54,291 nucleotides of DNA, taken from the NCBI GenBank assembly GCA_949288725.1, contig CASELF010000059.1:1-54291 (forward strand). Direction: 5' to 3'. The notes beneath the pieces were generated by a model. The model made no database searches, was not told the origin of the DNA, and was given only the letters and a program-made list of their open reading frames with translations. Of the stretch, positions 9,140 through 19,677 are shown piece by piece. This stretch comes from an uncultured bacterium. GTDB taxonomy: Bacteria > Cyanobacteriota > Vampirovibrionia > Gastranaerophilales > Gastranaerophilaceae. Within the stretch, counting starts at the first letter, position 1. Every line of letters begins with the position of its first letter. Both the position numbers and the translations under genes were made by a program.

Positions 9140-9168
9140 GCCGCAAGATTAAATCAATGCGGCATTTT
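9140..9168 (+). terminator. Rho-independent terminator after the 480-aa gene
   Basis: The stem GCCGCA (9140-9145) pairs with TGCGGC (9158-9163) across a 12-nt loop, followed by ATTTTT. The hairpin overlaps the stop end of the gene on the opposite strand. Confidence 0.7.
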
Positions 9169-9910
9169 TCTTATCTTTATTGTTAACTCCATATCCAAAC
9201 ATTGCAAAATCATATTTTGTAGGGTCTTCAGGACAAAAGTGTTTTAAATTTTCTGTCAATTCAACAACTGATTTAAAGTCATTTGCTTTTCTTATTAATA
9301 GTCCCATCTGTCTTGAAACGTTGCCTACATGAACATCTAGCGGAATATATAATTCAGATGGCTTCATAAAATTCCAAATTCCGACATCAACAACACTTTT
9401 TCTAACCATCCAACGTAAGAGCATACACATTCTTTTCATTGCTCCGCCATTTCTAGGATCAGGTATCATTTGATAAAAACCTTGACCAACATTTTTACTT
9501 GCACGCTCATAAAAATATCCCGTAACTGTTTCAAATAATTTGTTTTGTTGATAGCCGTGTTTAAATAATTCTTCCAGTCCTTCAGAGGTGTTATACAGTT
9601 CTTTTAAAGTTTCAAAGATACAGATAAAATCATTGGGTTTTCCAAAACGGTAATTAAAATCACCGATAATTCCACTTTCAAAATTCTGTATAAAGTTTAG
9701 GGGTTCATTTTGAGCGATATTGAATAAACTGTTTAGTTTTTCAATGAATTGTTTTCTGCTTCCATAGGCAAGTAAAGATGCAATAAAGGAGGCAATTTCA
9801 ATATCTTTTTTGGTACTGAACTTGTGTGCAAATTGTACGGGATCATCCTTTATAAAATCTTTTGTTTCGTATTTTTGTGCAAGTTTATCTAATTCTTCTT
9901 TTGTTATCAT
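9149..9910 (-). CDS. TIGR02757 / DUF2400 family protein
   Basis: A protein of ~253 aa matching the DUF2400 (TIGR02757) family by its characteristic blocks: an opening LDKLAQKYETKDFIKDDP, then SFIASLLAYGSRKQF, RWMVRKS...VDVGIW, the nearly invariant IPLDVHVGNVSRQ, and the ending PTKYDFAMFGYGV. The family is related to HhH/GPD-type folds and its biochemical role is not established. I chose ATG 9910. A TTG at 9928 would add MCNNSL but neither start has a good ribosome site. It stands alone between the 480-aa gene's terminator and the 5'-nucleotidase gene. Confidence 0.88.
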   Translation of the reverse strand: MITKEELDKLAQKYETKDFIKDDPVQFAHKFSTKKDIEIASFIASLLAYGSRKQFIEKLNSLFNIAQNEPLNFIQNFESGIIGDFNYRFGKPNDFICIFETLKELYNTSEGLEELFKHGYQQNKLFETVTGYFYERASKNVGQGFYQMIPDPRNGGAMKRMCMLLRWMVRKSVVDVGIWNFMKPSELYIPLDVHVGNVSRQMGLLIRKANDFKSVVELTENLKHFCPEDPTKYDFAMFGYGVNNKDKKNAALI

Positions 9911-9969
9911 AAGAGAATTATTGCACAAGAAAATTATAACTTCTACTATTAAAACTTGTTAAATCTAAA

Positions 9970-11616
9970 TTAATCCACAATAGTAATTCTATTGTCATCT
10001 TTGATTTCGATAGGTTGCTGAAGTTTTTTGATATAATCGCAAGTTAATTTATCTTTATCAAAATTATATTTTTTAATTACTATATCATTAGGATTATCTG
10101 TTTTTAAGTAGTTATTACCGCCAGTAGCGTAGAAGTCATCACAGGCTACTGTATATTTTTTGTTTGGATCAGGATTATTAACATCAATTTTGTGAGCGAT
10201 GTTGTCTTTGTCAATAAATTCCATTTCAAGTAAATCACCTTGTTTGTTGGCTTTATATTTTAATCCTGAAACAAATAGTAATCCCGGTTTGTGAGTTTGT
10301 TCAGTTAATGATTTTAATCCGACTTTAATAGAATCAACAATTTGTTTTTCTGTCAGATTTATAACCCACATTTTGTCTTCAAAAGGTGTAATATCAGAAA
10401 CTAATCTTGTGTCTATCGGACCTTCAGAAAAACTTCCGCGGATATTACCGGAATTTAGAATACCGATATCTGTACCTAATTCATTTTTCATTGCGTCTAC
10501 TATTATATTCGCATGAGGGTTGCTTTCTATTAGTCTGTTTTCAGGTGGCGGAGTTGCAGTTTTTACTTTTCCGATAACTTCCGGTTTACCTAAGATACTT
10601 TCTACAGTATCTTTTATGTATAAAGGTCTGTTAAATTTTCTTGTTTTAATTATATTATTTTGGGCTTTTTTGATAACTCCATTTTGGTCAAAATCAACAT
10701 TGAGAATTCCAACATTTTCACCATCTTGACCGGCTTGAGTTATTATAACGGGTTCTCCTGATTTTGAGTAGAATAGATTTTCGCCTTCTTTTAATCCTGA
10801 GATAAGTTCATGTGTATGGGCACCAAATATAATGTCAACACCTTCTACTTCTTTTGCTATACGTTTATCATTTTTGTTCCCGCTATGAGATAAAACTACA
10901 ATAATATTTATTCCTTGGTCTTGTAAATTCTTTACTTCATCTTTTAGTAATTTTATAGTTGTATCAATATCTTTAATTGAAAATTTACTTAAAGTATCAT
11001 TCTTTTTAACCCTATCGAACATATCTGATGGGGAAATTCCTATAAGTCCAACTTTTGCATCTCCATAATTTACAACCATAGATTTTTGAATTCTTGATTT
11101 TAGAGGGGAATTTTCTTCAACATCAAGGTTTATTGATAGCATTTTGCATTTTGAATCATCTATTAATTTTGCCAAGTCATCAGGTTTTGCTACATCAAGT
11201 TCGTGATTACCTATTGTAGAAGCCAGAAATCCTGTCCAGTCCATGAATTTGCTTGCAACTTTGTTGTGAAGATAATTTGCACCAAGAATTATATCTCCTG
11301 AAGCAACTTTGAATTTATGTATCGGTTGGGTTGTATTTGTGAAGAAATTTGCACTATAAACTTGAGCAGGAATTCTGTCAAATTCTTGCGATATATTATG
11401 AATTCTTTCCATATTTGTCATTTTGCCGTGAACATCATTTACATATAACCAACTGGTATGTGTAAGTTTTGGTTCTGTAGTTTGCAGAGTATTTGTTTTG
11501 GTTTGTTCATCTGCTGGGGCTGTTTGATAAGTTTTGTCAGGCATGGCTTTAGTATTTTGAATTGGTTTTGCCTGATATGGCTTAAAATATGGATTTATAT
11601 TTGGTGAATTTATCAT
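9970..11616 (-). CDS. UshA-like metallophosphoesterase / 5'-nucleotidase
   Basis: A 548-aa two-domain protein. Residues ~52-330 are a calcineurin-like metallophosphoesterase: VNDVHGK (metal ligands Asp and His), GNHELD, LSHSGNKND and GAHTHE. Residues ~340-540 are a 5'-nucleotidase C-terminal domain: NIIVDAMKNE, GILNSGNIRGSF, ITPFEDKMW and the final DDFYATGGNNY. Relatives hydrolyse nucleotides, usually in the periplasm. Here no signal peptide is seen. Instead there is a ~50-residue Pro/Thr/Gln-rich N-terminus (INSPNINPYFKPYQ...), which makes the location uncertain. AAAGG precedes ATG 11616. Substrate cannot be told from sequence. Confidence 0.9.
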   Translation of the reverse strand: MINSPNINPYFKPYQAKPIQNTKAMPDKTYQTAPADEQTKTNTLQTTEPKLTHTSWLYVNDVHGKMTNMERIHNISQEFDRIPAQVYSANFFTNTTQPIHKFKVASGDIILGANYLHNKVASKFMDWTGFLASTIGNHELDVAKPDDLAKLIDDSKCKMLSINLDVEENSPLKSRIQKSMVVNYGDAKVGLIGISPSDMFDRVKKNDTLSKFSIKDIDTTIKLLKDEVKNLQDQGINIIVVLSHSGNKNDKRIAKEVEGVDIIFGAHTHELISGLKEGENLFYSKSGEPVIITQAGQDGENVGILNVDFDQNGVIKKAQNNIIKTRKFNRPLYIKDTVESILGKPEVIGKVKTATPPPENRLIESNPHANIIVDAMKNELGTDIGILNSGNIRGSFSEGPIDTRLVSDITPFEDKMWVINLTEKQIVDSIKVGLKSLTEQTHKPGLLFVSGLKYKANKQGDLLEMEFIDKDNIAHKIDVNNPDPNKKYTVACDDFYATGGNNYLKTDNPNDIVIKKYNFDKDKLTCDYIKKLQQPIEIKDDNRITIVD

Positions 11617-11705
11617 TTATCTACCTTTTCTTTCATCTTTATTAAAACCCGTAAAAATAAAAGTTGCTCTTTTTTGTTGCTTTATTAAATTATTGTAATA
11701 TTCTT

Positions 11706-13103
11706 TTATGCGGCATTTTTCATTTGCTTATACATACTAAGTCCTTCAATCCAATTTGGTACAATATTCATATCATTTTCAACAATATGTTTTGGCAGGG
11801 CCGCGTGGTGAATTTTCGGAAGAATATAATCTTCTGAATATTCTATCGGTTTGTAGATATTATCATCTGTATCGTTACAAATGAATATCGTTTTTCCGTT
11901 TTCGCCTGTTCTGTAGCCAACTATAGTTATTTCATGCCCATTAACGATGATATTATTATTGTCAGTTTGGGTGTAACCTATAATTACGTCTTCACCTTCA
12001 TTTAGTGCCGTTATTAAATGTTTTTTCATTGTGGCTAAATCTGTTTCATATCCTATCAATCTTGCATTTTCATCTACGGTTTGATAGGTTACGGATAATA
12101 TATTCTTGTCAAATACTACTGATTCAGTGAATGTCTTTTCAAATTCAATTAAGCCTTTATCATTTTGGTTAAATTTGCCTGTCCTTTTATCTGTTAAAGA
12201 GTTATAAGACTGTTGAGAACCTATTTGCATAAAGGTTGATTGCATTAAAACATCCAGAGGGGTTCTTTCTGCCGGATCTTTGTGAGTTGTTTGAATTCTT
12301 GCTCTGATTATTGCGTTTTTATCAGGTGCAAATTTTAATTTTGCAGTATTTAGATCAGTGGTTTCCCACGGAATTTCAAACGAATTTAGTAACCAAATTG
12401 AACTTAGGGTATCATCTGCCAAATTGTTCATTTTTATTGTTTTTTCAACAGATAATTGTGGAGAACTCACTTCTTGGGCAAATCTTGCAAATTCTGCAGG
12501 CATTTGGTTTGCTAATTTGAATTCGGTGCTGGCAGCTACACAAGTTCCTGAGTGTTCTACATTAACATCTAATGCGCCTTGGTAAATATCAATTAGGTTT
12601 GTCTTGTCGGCATTGTTTGCTTTTATAACCGTATCCTTATATTCTTCCGGAATATCTCCGAATTGTTGTGTTATTAAATAAGGATATGCTATTGTCGTTA
12701 ATGTATCGTTAAGTATTGATTTAGCATTAAGCCCTTCTGCTCGTGGCTCTTTTATAATTTTGTATAAATTGTCAAGTACAGAACTCTTATCATTGGAATT
12801 GTTATTTAATAGAATTCCGTTTTTTAAAAGAGTATTAATAATCTTTTTCCCGGATTTGCTAAGATTAGCAGAAACTTCGGTATATTTTTCTTTCTCTTCT
12901 TTTGTGGTTAATGAAGTTCTTAGGTTTATGTTTTGAGGTGGAGTTGCTGCAGAATTAAATTGAACATCTTTTTTTGCTTGTGCAGTAAAAGATGGTACAG
13001 CATGTTCACTATTTCCAATATTCTGAACTTGTTTTTTACGTTCAGTATTTTGAATTGTGTTATAATTATACTGTTGAGTAAAGAAACCTATTTTTTCTAC
13101 CAT
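11706..13103 (-). CDS. Putative papain-like cysteine peptidase, lineage-specific
   Basis: I start this at ATG 13103 (465 aa), preceded by GTGGAG. An upstream start at 13163 would add 20 residues without a better ribosome site. The N-terminus is polar and carries the motif PSFTAQAKKDVQFNS without a signal peptide. A papain-type order of residues is visible: Cys in HSGTCVAAS (~residue 190), a long middle, then His in VNGHEITIVGYR (~400) followed by Asn/Asp in FICNDTDD (~418). The GHEITIVGY...CND spacing is the pattern of C39/C1-like peptidases. This assignment is from motif geometry only, and a transglutaminase-like relative is the other possibility. It is transcribed away from the TOPRIM gene. 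Confidence 0.7.
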   Translation of the reverse strand: MVEKIGFFTQQYNYNTIQNTERKKQVQNIGNSEHAVPSFTAQAKKDVQFNSAATPPQNINLRTSLTTKEEKEKYTEVSANLSKSGKKIINTLLKNGILLNNNSNDKSSVLDNLYKIIKEPRAEGLNAKSILNDTLTTIAYPYLITQQFGDIPEEYKDTVIKANNADKTNLIDIYQGALDVNVEHSGTCVAASTEFKLANQMPAEFARFAQEVSSPQLSVEKTIKMNNLADDTLSSIWLLNSFEIPWETTDLNTAKLKFAPDKNAIIRARIQTTHKDPAERTPLDVLMQSTFMQIGSQQSYNSLTDKRTGKFNQNDKGLIEFEKTFTESVVFDKNILSVTYQTVDENARLIGYETDLATMKKHLITALNEGEDVIIGYTQTDNNNIIVNGHEITIVGYRTGENGKTIFICNDTDDNIYKPIEYSEDYILPKIHHAALPKHIVENDMNIVPNWIEGLSMYKQMKNAA

Positions 13104-13181
13104 AATAACTCCACATATATTATAAAAACTGAAATAAAGAAAAATTGCTACTTGTGTAAACAAATATTAAAGAGGAAGTAA

Positions 13182-14168
13182 TTGAAAATTACAAAAATAA
13201 AACCATTATCAAAAGATCAATTGATAATTTCCATTGATAGATTAACAAGGTTCAAGGAGCCGGAAGTAAAATATATGAGAGTATTTTCTGATATTTTGGC
13301 TTCAAATTTGATAATCCCTAAATTAAAGAAATCAGAAATGGAGAGAATAGATTACCATGAGATAACAAGAGTTGTTGAAGAAATAATTAATTCCTCCTTA
13401 AAATCATACGGAATTGAACAGACTGATAACTATACAATAAATAATAAAATTTATGAATATGAAAACACAATATTTAAAATAGATGAAAATACAGAAATTT
13501 TGTTGAAAAACAAAATAAACTATGATGGATTTGTAAATTTGATAACAGAAGATGCCCCTAAGAATTTGCAATGGCTAAAGGCGCAAAAGTATGTTGAAGA
13601 TATAAAGAGTTTTCGCCAAAGCCACCTAATAAAATATCCGATAGAAAAAGTAGTAATAGTGGAAGGTGCAACAGAAGAAACATTGCTACCTGAATTTGCG
13701 AGAAGATGTGATTATGATTTTGATAAAAATGGGGTATATATACTTTCAGCCGGTGGGAAAAATCAAGTAGTAAAACTATATTATTCATTGGTGGAAAAGT
13801 TAAAAATTCCTATTTTTGTCTTGTTGGACAAAGATGCTAAACAAAATCAGGAATATATAAACTATAAGTTAAGACCGCAAGATAGCATTCACTTGTTATC
13901 ATGTGGAGAATTTGAGGATTTGTTGCCAATGGACTTGGTGAAAAGGACATTGGAATATGAGTTAAACAATATATCAATGGTCGAACAAGAAATGCTGAAA
14001 CCGGCAGAACCAAGGGTAAAAATATTGGAAGAAATATTTAAAACCCGAGGCATGCATGAATTTAAAAAGGTAGAATTTGCCCAGATGGTACGTAGTAATA
14101 TAGCCCAAGAAAGCGATATATCAGCCGAAATACGGGAAATAATCAACGGAATAGAGAAATTAAAATAA
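13182..14168 (+). CDS. Stand-alone TOPRIM-domain protein, OLD-nuclease-like
   Basis: A 328-aa protein. The start is TTG 13182, 4 nt after AGAGGAAG. Residues ~155-260 look like the TOPRIM domain of OLD-family nucleases: the Glu motif VIVEGATEE, then LSAGGKNQV, then the Asp pair in VLLDKDAKQN, then SCGEFEDLLP. The N-terminal 150 residues are helical and not recognised. The AAA/ABC ATPase that normally precedes this TOPRIM in OLD proteins is absent, and no ATPase gene adjoins it. It lies directly upstream of the tRNA-Glu promoter. A DNA-cleaving or repair role is inferred from the domain only. It should not be confused with the other TOPRIM-like gene in the integrated element. Confidence 0.75.
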   Translation: MKITKIKPLSKDQLIISIDRLTRFKEPEVKYMRVFSDILASNLIIPKLKKSEMERIDYHEITRVVEEIINSSLKSYGIEQTDNYTINNKIYEYENTIFKIDENTEILLKNKINYDGFVNLITEDAPKNLQWLKAQKYVEDIKSFRQSHLIKYPIEKVVIVEGATEETLLPEFARRCDYDFDKNGVYILSAGGKNQVVKLYYSLVEKLKIPIFVLLDKDAKQNQEYINYKLRPQDSIHLLSCGEFEDLLPMDLVKRTLEYELNNISMVEQEMLKPAEPRVKILEEIFKTRGMHEFKKVEFAQMVRSNIAQESDISAEIREIINGIEKLK

Positions 14169-14172
14169 AAGG

Positions 14173-14201
14173 TTGACATTTAATTTTGTTCATTCTAGAA
14201 T
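14173..14201 (+). promoter_or_regulatory. Sigma-70 promoter of tRNA-Glu
   Basis: A perfect -35 TTGACA (14173-14178) and -10 TAGAAT (14196-14201) are separated by 17 bp, about 23 nt before the tRNA 5' end. Confidence 0.9.
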
Positions 14202-14223
14202 AAAACTCGTAACGAAAGTTCAA

Positions 14224-14299
14224 GCCCCCATCGTCTAGAGGCCTAGGACAACACCCTTTCACGGTGTAGACAGCGATTCGAATTCGCTTGGGGGTACCA
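14224..14299 (+). tRNA. tRNA-Glu (anticodon TTC), CCA encoded
   Basis: The acceptor GCCCCCA pairs with TGGGGGT and the anticodon stem CACC/GGTG carries loop CTTTCAC, giving TTC. The T-loop is TTCGAAT, the discriminator A, and CCA 14297-14299 is encoded. Confidence 0.95.
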
Positions 14300-14310
14300 T
14301 TTTAAAAGCA

Positions 14311-14333
14311 GGAGGCAATAAGCCTCCTTTTTT
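14311..14333 (+). terminator. Rho-independent terminator of tRNA-Glu
   Basis: GGAGGC (14311-14316) pairs with GCCTCC (14322-14327) across a 5-nt loop, followed by six T. Confidence 0.9.
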
Positions 14334-14505
14334 AGTGAATTCAAATATTTTTAAATTACAAAAGTCGAAGAAACGAACTTGAGTAAATAGATCAGGATAG
14401 TTGATAAGCGATATAGAAGAAAATTTAAGTGGAATAAATTTTCCAAAAATAAAGGGGTTGCTTTTTGATTTTTAGCGTATAATAATATGGTGTGAGCGAT
14501 AATAT

Positions 14506-16278
<1,773 letters not shown>

Positions 16279-16313
16279 TATTATCTCCATTTCTATTATT
16301 ATAACTTATTGTA

Positions 16314-16457
16314 CTACTGGCATGAACTTTCCTTGTTTATGCTTTCTTGTTCTTTTACAATACTAAATAAATGTTTTATAAATTTAATATATACTTCAGG
16401 TTTATGTTCTTCACATTCTTGATATATAATATTTAGTTTTATATCATTTTTTTTCAT
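16314..16457 (-). CDS. Small 47-aa ORF upstream of the integrase
   Basis: A short ORF ending 23 nt (to 16290) or 35 nt (to 16278) before the integrase start. The peptide is charged, starting MKKNDIKLNIIYQECEEHKP, and has a helical look. AAAGAGA lies about 10 nt upstream of its ATG. Such a small gene ahead of a serine integrase could be a directionality factor or regulator, but nothing in the sequence proves it. It may also be non-coding. Confidence 0.4.
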   Translation of the reverse strand: MKKNDIKLNIIYQECEEHKPEVYIKFIKHLFSIVKEQESINKESSCQ

Positions 16458-16519
16458 TATTTTAAATCTCTTTCTATTACCTATCTAATATACCTATCTA
16501 ATAGTGTTTTTATTTGGCT

Positions 16520-17422
16520 TTACGTCATTTTTTCTTTATAAATAAATATGTCTTTAAATAGTTGCTTAAATTCTTTATTTATAAGGAGTTTCTCCGTATT
16601 GCACATTTCGAAGTCTAATATATGTTTCCAGTTTTTATGATGTTTTTCGTATAATGGTGCAGACTCTTTATCTATAAGGCTTTTCATATAATTTATAAAT
16701 TCAACTAAGTAAAAGTAATGGCGTTTGATTTCATATACTTTAGTTTGTTTATACTTAGAGCAAATTATATTTTTAACAGGAAGTTTTAAATATAGTTTGT
16801 GTAATATTGTTAAAATATTTTTATCTCTATTTGCTAGAGTATTTTTTGAAGGTTTAAAATATTTAGTTTTAAATTTTTGATTATAAAAATTTGTTTTATC
16901 TGTGTATTTCTCGGAGTTTTCAATTCTATCTAATCGTTTATGTAATGTGTCTTCTAGAGGAGTTAAATTATTTATATGATTAACTTGTGGGTTTTTGTTG
17001 TTGTGATGTACTGTAAGGCTAATTATATTGTGATATAAACACATAACTAATCTATGTAGTAAGTAAGGGTTAGATTCTTTTTTTATTGCATTGTTTATTG
17101 TGGTGCATAACCCTTGTTTTGCTAAATAATATAGTATGTTAGCTGGCATGTTTTTTAATAAATAAGGTTTATCCAGTTTGACATATTGAGATGCTAGTTC
17201 TGTTTGTTTTAATTCTATGATTTTGGGTGTTTTACAATTTTCAATTATTAAGTAATAGTTTTGAAGATTGATATATTCGTTATTACTTGAAATGATTGCT
17301 AAATAGTATCCGTTTATAAATCCATCTCCAAGTACTAAATAATGTTTTTTGTGTATTAAATATTTGTTTGATATTTTTTCTCTAATGAAATTTTTATACA
17401 ATAAAGTTAAACGGTTTTTCAT
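16520..17422 (-). CDS. Putative HNH-endonuclease-like protein of the element
   Basis: A 300-aa basic protein. I choose ATG 17422, preceded by AAAAGGAGACATT. An upstream ATG at 17446 would add eight residues. Residues ~138-158 read VHHNNKNPQVNHINNLTPLE, the HNH pattern (His-His, Asn, then a second half with Asn-His and NL) typical of homing-type and phage HNH nucleases. The rest is Lys/Tyr/Asn-rich and unrecognised. It lies between the integrase and the 500-aa protein on the same strand, with ~90 nt gaps on both sides. It could be part of a defence pair with the upstream gene or an accessory of mobility. Either is inference. Confidence 0.6.
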   Translation of the reverse strand: MKNRLTLLYKNFIREKISNKYLIHKKHYLVLGDGFINGYYLAIISSNNEYINLQNYYLIIENCKTPKIIELKQTELASQYVKLDKPYLLKNMPANILYYLAKQGLCTTINNAIKKESNPYLLHRLVMCLYHNIISLTVHHNNKNPQVNHINNLTPLEDTLHKRLDRIENSEKYTDKTNFYNQKFKTKYFKPSKNTLANRDKNILTILHKLYLKLPVKNIICSKYKQTKVYEIKRHYFYLVEFINYMKSLIDKESAPLYEKHHKNWKHILDFEMCNTEKLLINKEFKQLFKDIFIYKEKMT

Positions 17423-17511
17423 AATGTCTCCTTTTCGTTTTGACATTATGAGTAAACCATTTTTTAGGAATGTATCGGTAAAATCCTTGGCGAATGTTTG
17501 CTCGGGATTTT

Positions 17512-19014
17512 TTATAAAAGCATTTCAATTTGTTTGATATTCATCATTATAAAGACTCTTTTTTCTTGTGATGGATTTTTGAAAAACATTTCTATGCTAT
17601 TAGGAATTGTATTTAATGCTCTAACTAAAATTTCTGTTTTTTGCGTGATTTCAGCGTCTTTATCATAAAATGCTGTCTTGTATGTTTTAAAGTATTCCTC
17701 TTCATTATTGATTTTATCAAAGTTTGAGAAAATATTAGTAATAGTTTTATTTGTTTTATTTTCAAAAAACGGGTAAATATTTCTTATAATAGATAGTGCA
17801 AATTCTTGTTTTGACGTTTTTTCTAAGTTTTGATAGATTTTTTCAAGTGTAGATGTTTGAGAAAATAATGTATTATATATAATTGTAAGATAATTGTCTG
17901 CAAAATCTTTAAATTTATTAAAGCTCTCTTTTTGATTTATATTGGTGCAGTGTTGCGCATTCATATATTCACATTCACTACAATTATGATCACAATCATA
18001 CATTAAGTTAAAACTATGCAGAAACATATTATATTCTTCATCAAGTGCTAATTTCTCAAGATTGTTTTTTGAAACTTTGTAATTTAAACTTTGACTAAGA
18101 CTTTTTGTTATGAATTTAGCAAATTTGTACATATTTTGAATTGTTTTATAAGCTTTTTTAGCTTGGTAAATTATTATATATTCATCTGAAGAATAAGCAT
18201 TGTGTACACTTTTAATTTGAGCTAATTGGGTGTTTCTATTCTTTTCTAGCTCTTTTTTATATTCCTCATCTTCAAAGTATAAATTTGCTTTGTTTTCACC
18301 TGCTTTAAAGGATTTCCACGCAAATATTTTCGCTGCGTTTGAGATATTTTTTAATTGGTCTTTAAAGAAAATTTCAAGTGAATCATACATAAAAATCCAA
18401 AACCAATAATTGTTTAGCAATTCAGGTGATTTTCCCCAAAGTTTATAGTATTGTGGATTATCTCTAAAAAAGGCTAATAGTTCGTGCTTTGTGCCATAAT
18501 CTAACGTATCTGAAAAATATAATGCTAAATAGTGACCAAGAAATTCTTTTGTATCAAATGTTGCATATAGTGAAACAGGGATTTGAAAAGCTTCTTTTAT
18601 TTCATTAGTGTATATTAGTAATTCTCCAAATAGTAATGTGGGTTTTAATAGTGGTAATGTGTCTAATAATACTGTTTTAAAAAATTTATAAGTTATAGGC
18701 TTTTCATAGTTAATAGTTCTATAATTATATAGTTTTTCATAATCTTTTTTTGTTAGCCTTTTTATATCTTCATCACTTAATGAAAATAATAATTTTGTTA
18801 TTTTTTTTAGGTATGGTATTAAAAAATCTCTTGGGTTAGTGTTGCATAAATCATCTATCAGTTCAGTGAAGAAATTGTCATCAAAATAGTTATCAAGTAA
18901 ATCTTCTGGAGTTTCATCATCAAATTCAGAAAAATCAACATTGTGGTGAAAGCATAGTCTTAATAGGCTGTTTAACTTAATTTTGATTTTTTTATTAAAT
19001 TTTTTGAATTTCAT
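17512..19014 (-). CDS. Unknown ~500-aa protein with a cysteine cluster
   Basis: I do not recognise this protein. It is Lys/Phe/Asn-rich, soluble and mostly helical. The only distinctive motif is a cysteine cluster at ~residues 340-360 (YDCDHNCSECEYMNAQHC), which could bind zinc or an iron-sulfur centre. ATG 19014 has AAGGA at proper distance, while ATG 19020 two codons up overlaps that site. It precedes the HNH-like gene on the same strand with a 90-nt gap, so the two may be expressed together. Upstream, 19021-19211 is an AT-rich gap with no gene. Confidence 0.7.
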   Translation of the reverse strand: MKFKKFNKKIKIKLNSLLRLCFHHNVDFSEFDDETPEDLLDNYFDDNFFTELIDDLCNTNPRDFLIPYLKKITKLLFSLSDEDIKRLTKKDYEKLYNYRTINYEKPITYKFFKTVLLDTLPLLKPTLLFGELLIYTNEIKEAFQIPVSLYATFDTKEFLGHYLALYFSDTLDYGTKHELLAFFRDNPQYYKLWGKSPELLNNYWFWIFMYDSLEIFFKDQLKNISNAAKIFAWKSFKAGENKANLYFEDEEYKKELEKNRNTQLAQIKSVHNAYSSDEYIIIYQAKKAYKTIQNMYKFAKFITKSLSQSLNYKVSKNNLEKLALDEEYNMFLHSFNLMYDCDHNCSECEYMNAQHCTNINQKESFNKFKDFADNYLTIIYNTLFSQTSTLEKIYQNLEKTSKQEFALSIIRNIYPFFENKTNKTITNIFSNFDKINNEEEYFKTYKTAFYDKDAEITQKTEILVRALNTIPNSIEMFFKNPSQEKRVFIMMNIKQIEMLL

Positions 19015-19211
19015 GGTCATTCCTTATGTTTATACCTAAAATTGATTTAAGTGCCCTTTTAAAGTAGCTAAAAATTTTTAGTGTCTGGAAGCCTTGTCTC
19101 ATAAGGGCTAAATTTGTTTTTTTATTTTTGCACTAAAAATAAAGCCTGTGTTGTGAATTGGAGAAAATTTTGGCAAAGTTTATTAAAGGTATTTTCTTCT
19201 ATTGTAAAAGT

Positions 19212-19538
19212 TTATAGTTGTTTTAAATTGATAAGTGATTTATAGCAAAATTGTAATTCTTTGTCACTAAGAGAAGGTAATATATTTGTTATCAATTCAA
19301 TAAGTTCTTCTTTGCTTTTGATATGCTCAATTTGAAACAATTCAAATATTTCAACTCCAAGAATTTTGGCAATTTTTTCTAAGTTTTCATCAGTTGGTCT
19401 TTGTTTTCCACTTTCAATTCTTGTGAAATTAGATCGTTCCATGTCTAACATATCAGCCATTACACATTGTTTTATGTTTCGTGCAAGTCTTAATTCTTTT
19501 ATCCGTAGTCCAAGTTTATTACTTAATTCAGTTTTCAT
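19212..19538 (-). CDS. XRE-family helix-turn-helix regulator, divergent from mod
   Basis: A ~108-aa protein. Residues ~5-62 are a Cro/C1-type HTH: GLRIKELRLARNIKQCVMAD, then the recognition region MERSNFTRIESGKQRPTDEN and KIAKILGVEIFELF. A ~40-residue helical tail follows. ATG 19538 is preferred. A TTG at 19586 would start in the operator region. The gene is read away from the type III mod gene, and a 10-bp inverted repeat lies between them, so it probably controls the methylase and/or itself, like controller proteins of restriction-modification systems. Confidence 0.9.
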   Translation of the reverse strand: MKTELSNKLGLRIKELRLARNIKQCVMADMLDMERSNFTRIESGKQRPTDENLEKIAKILGVEIFELFQIEHIKSKEELIELITNILPSLSDKELQFCYKSLINLKQL

Positions 19539-19582
19539 AATAATAGGATAGCTTGTTTTTTGAGTTTTAAACACATTATTAG

Positions 19583-19610
19583 TCAATACAAATGTTGACT
19601 TTTGTATTGA
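19583..19610. promoter_or_regulatory. Candidate operator: 10-bp perfect inverted repeat between XRE gene and mod
   Basis: TCAATACAAA (19583-19592) and TTTGTATTGA (19601-19610) are exact inverted copies around an 8-bp spacer. A -35-like TTGACT sits in the spacer at 19595-19600, facing mod. A second small palindrome GTCATGAC follows at 19611-19618. This is a good candidate binding site for the XRE protein. Confidence 0.65.
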
Positions 19611-19677
19611 GTCATGACATGAATAATGACAAAAAGTATTACGACATAGTAGTTTTTTATATTAAAAGGGTTACGTT

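Noticed and set aside
19021-19211. A possible small RNA or riboswitch in the gap between the 500-aa gene and the XRE gene.
   Set aside because: Only a weak imperfect stem around AAGCCTT / AAGGGCT is visible, with no conserved motif I recognise.
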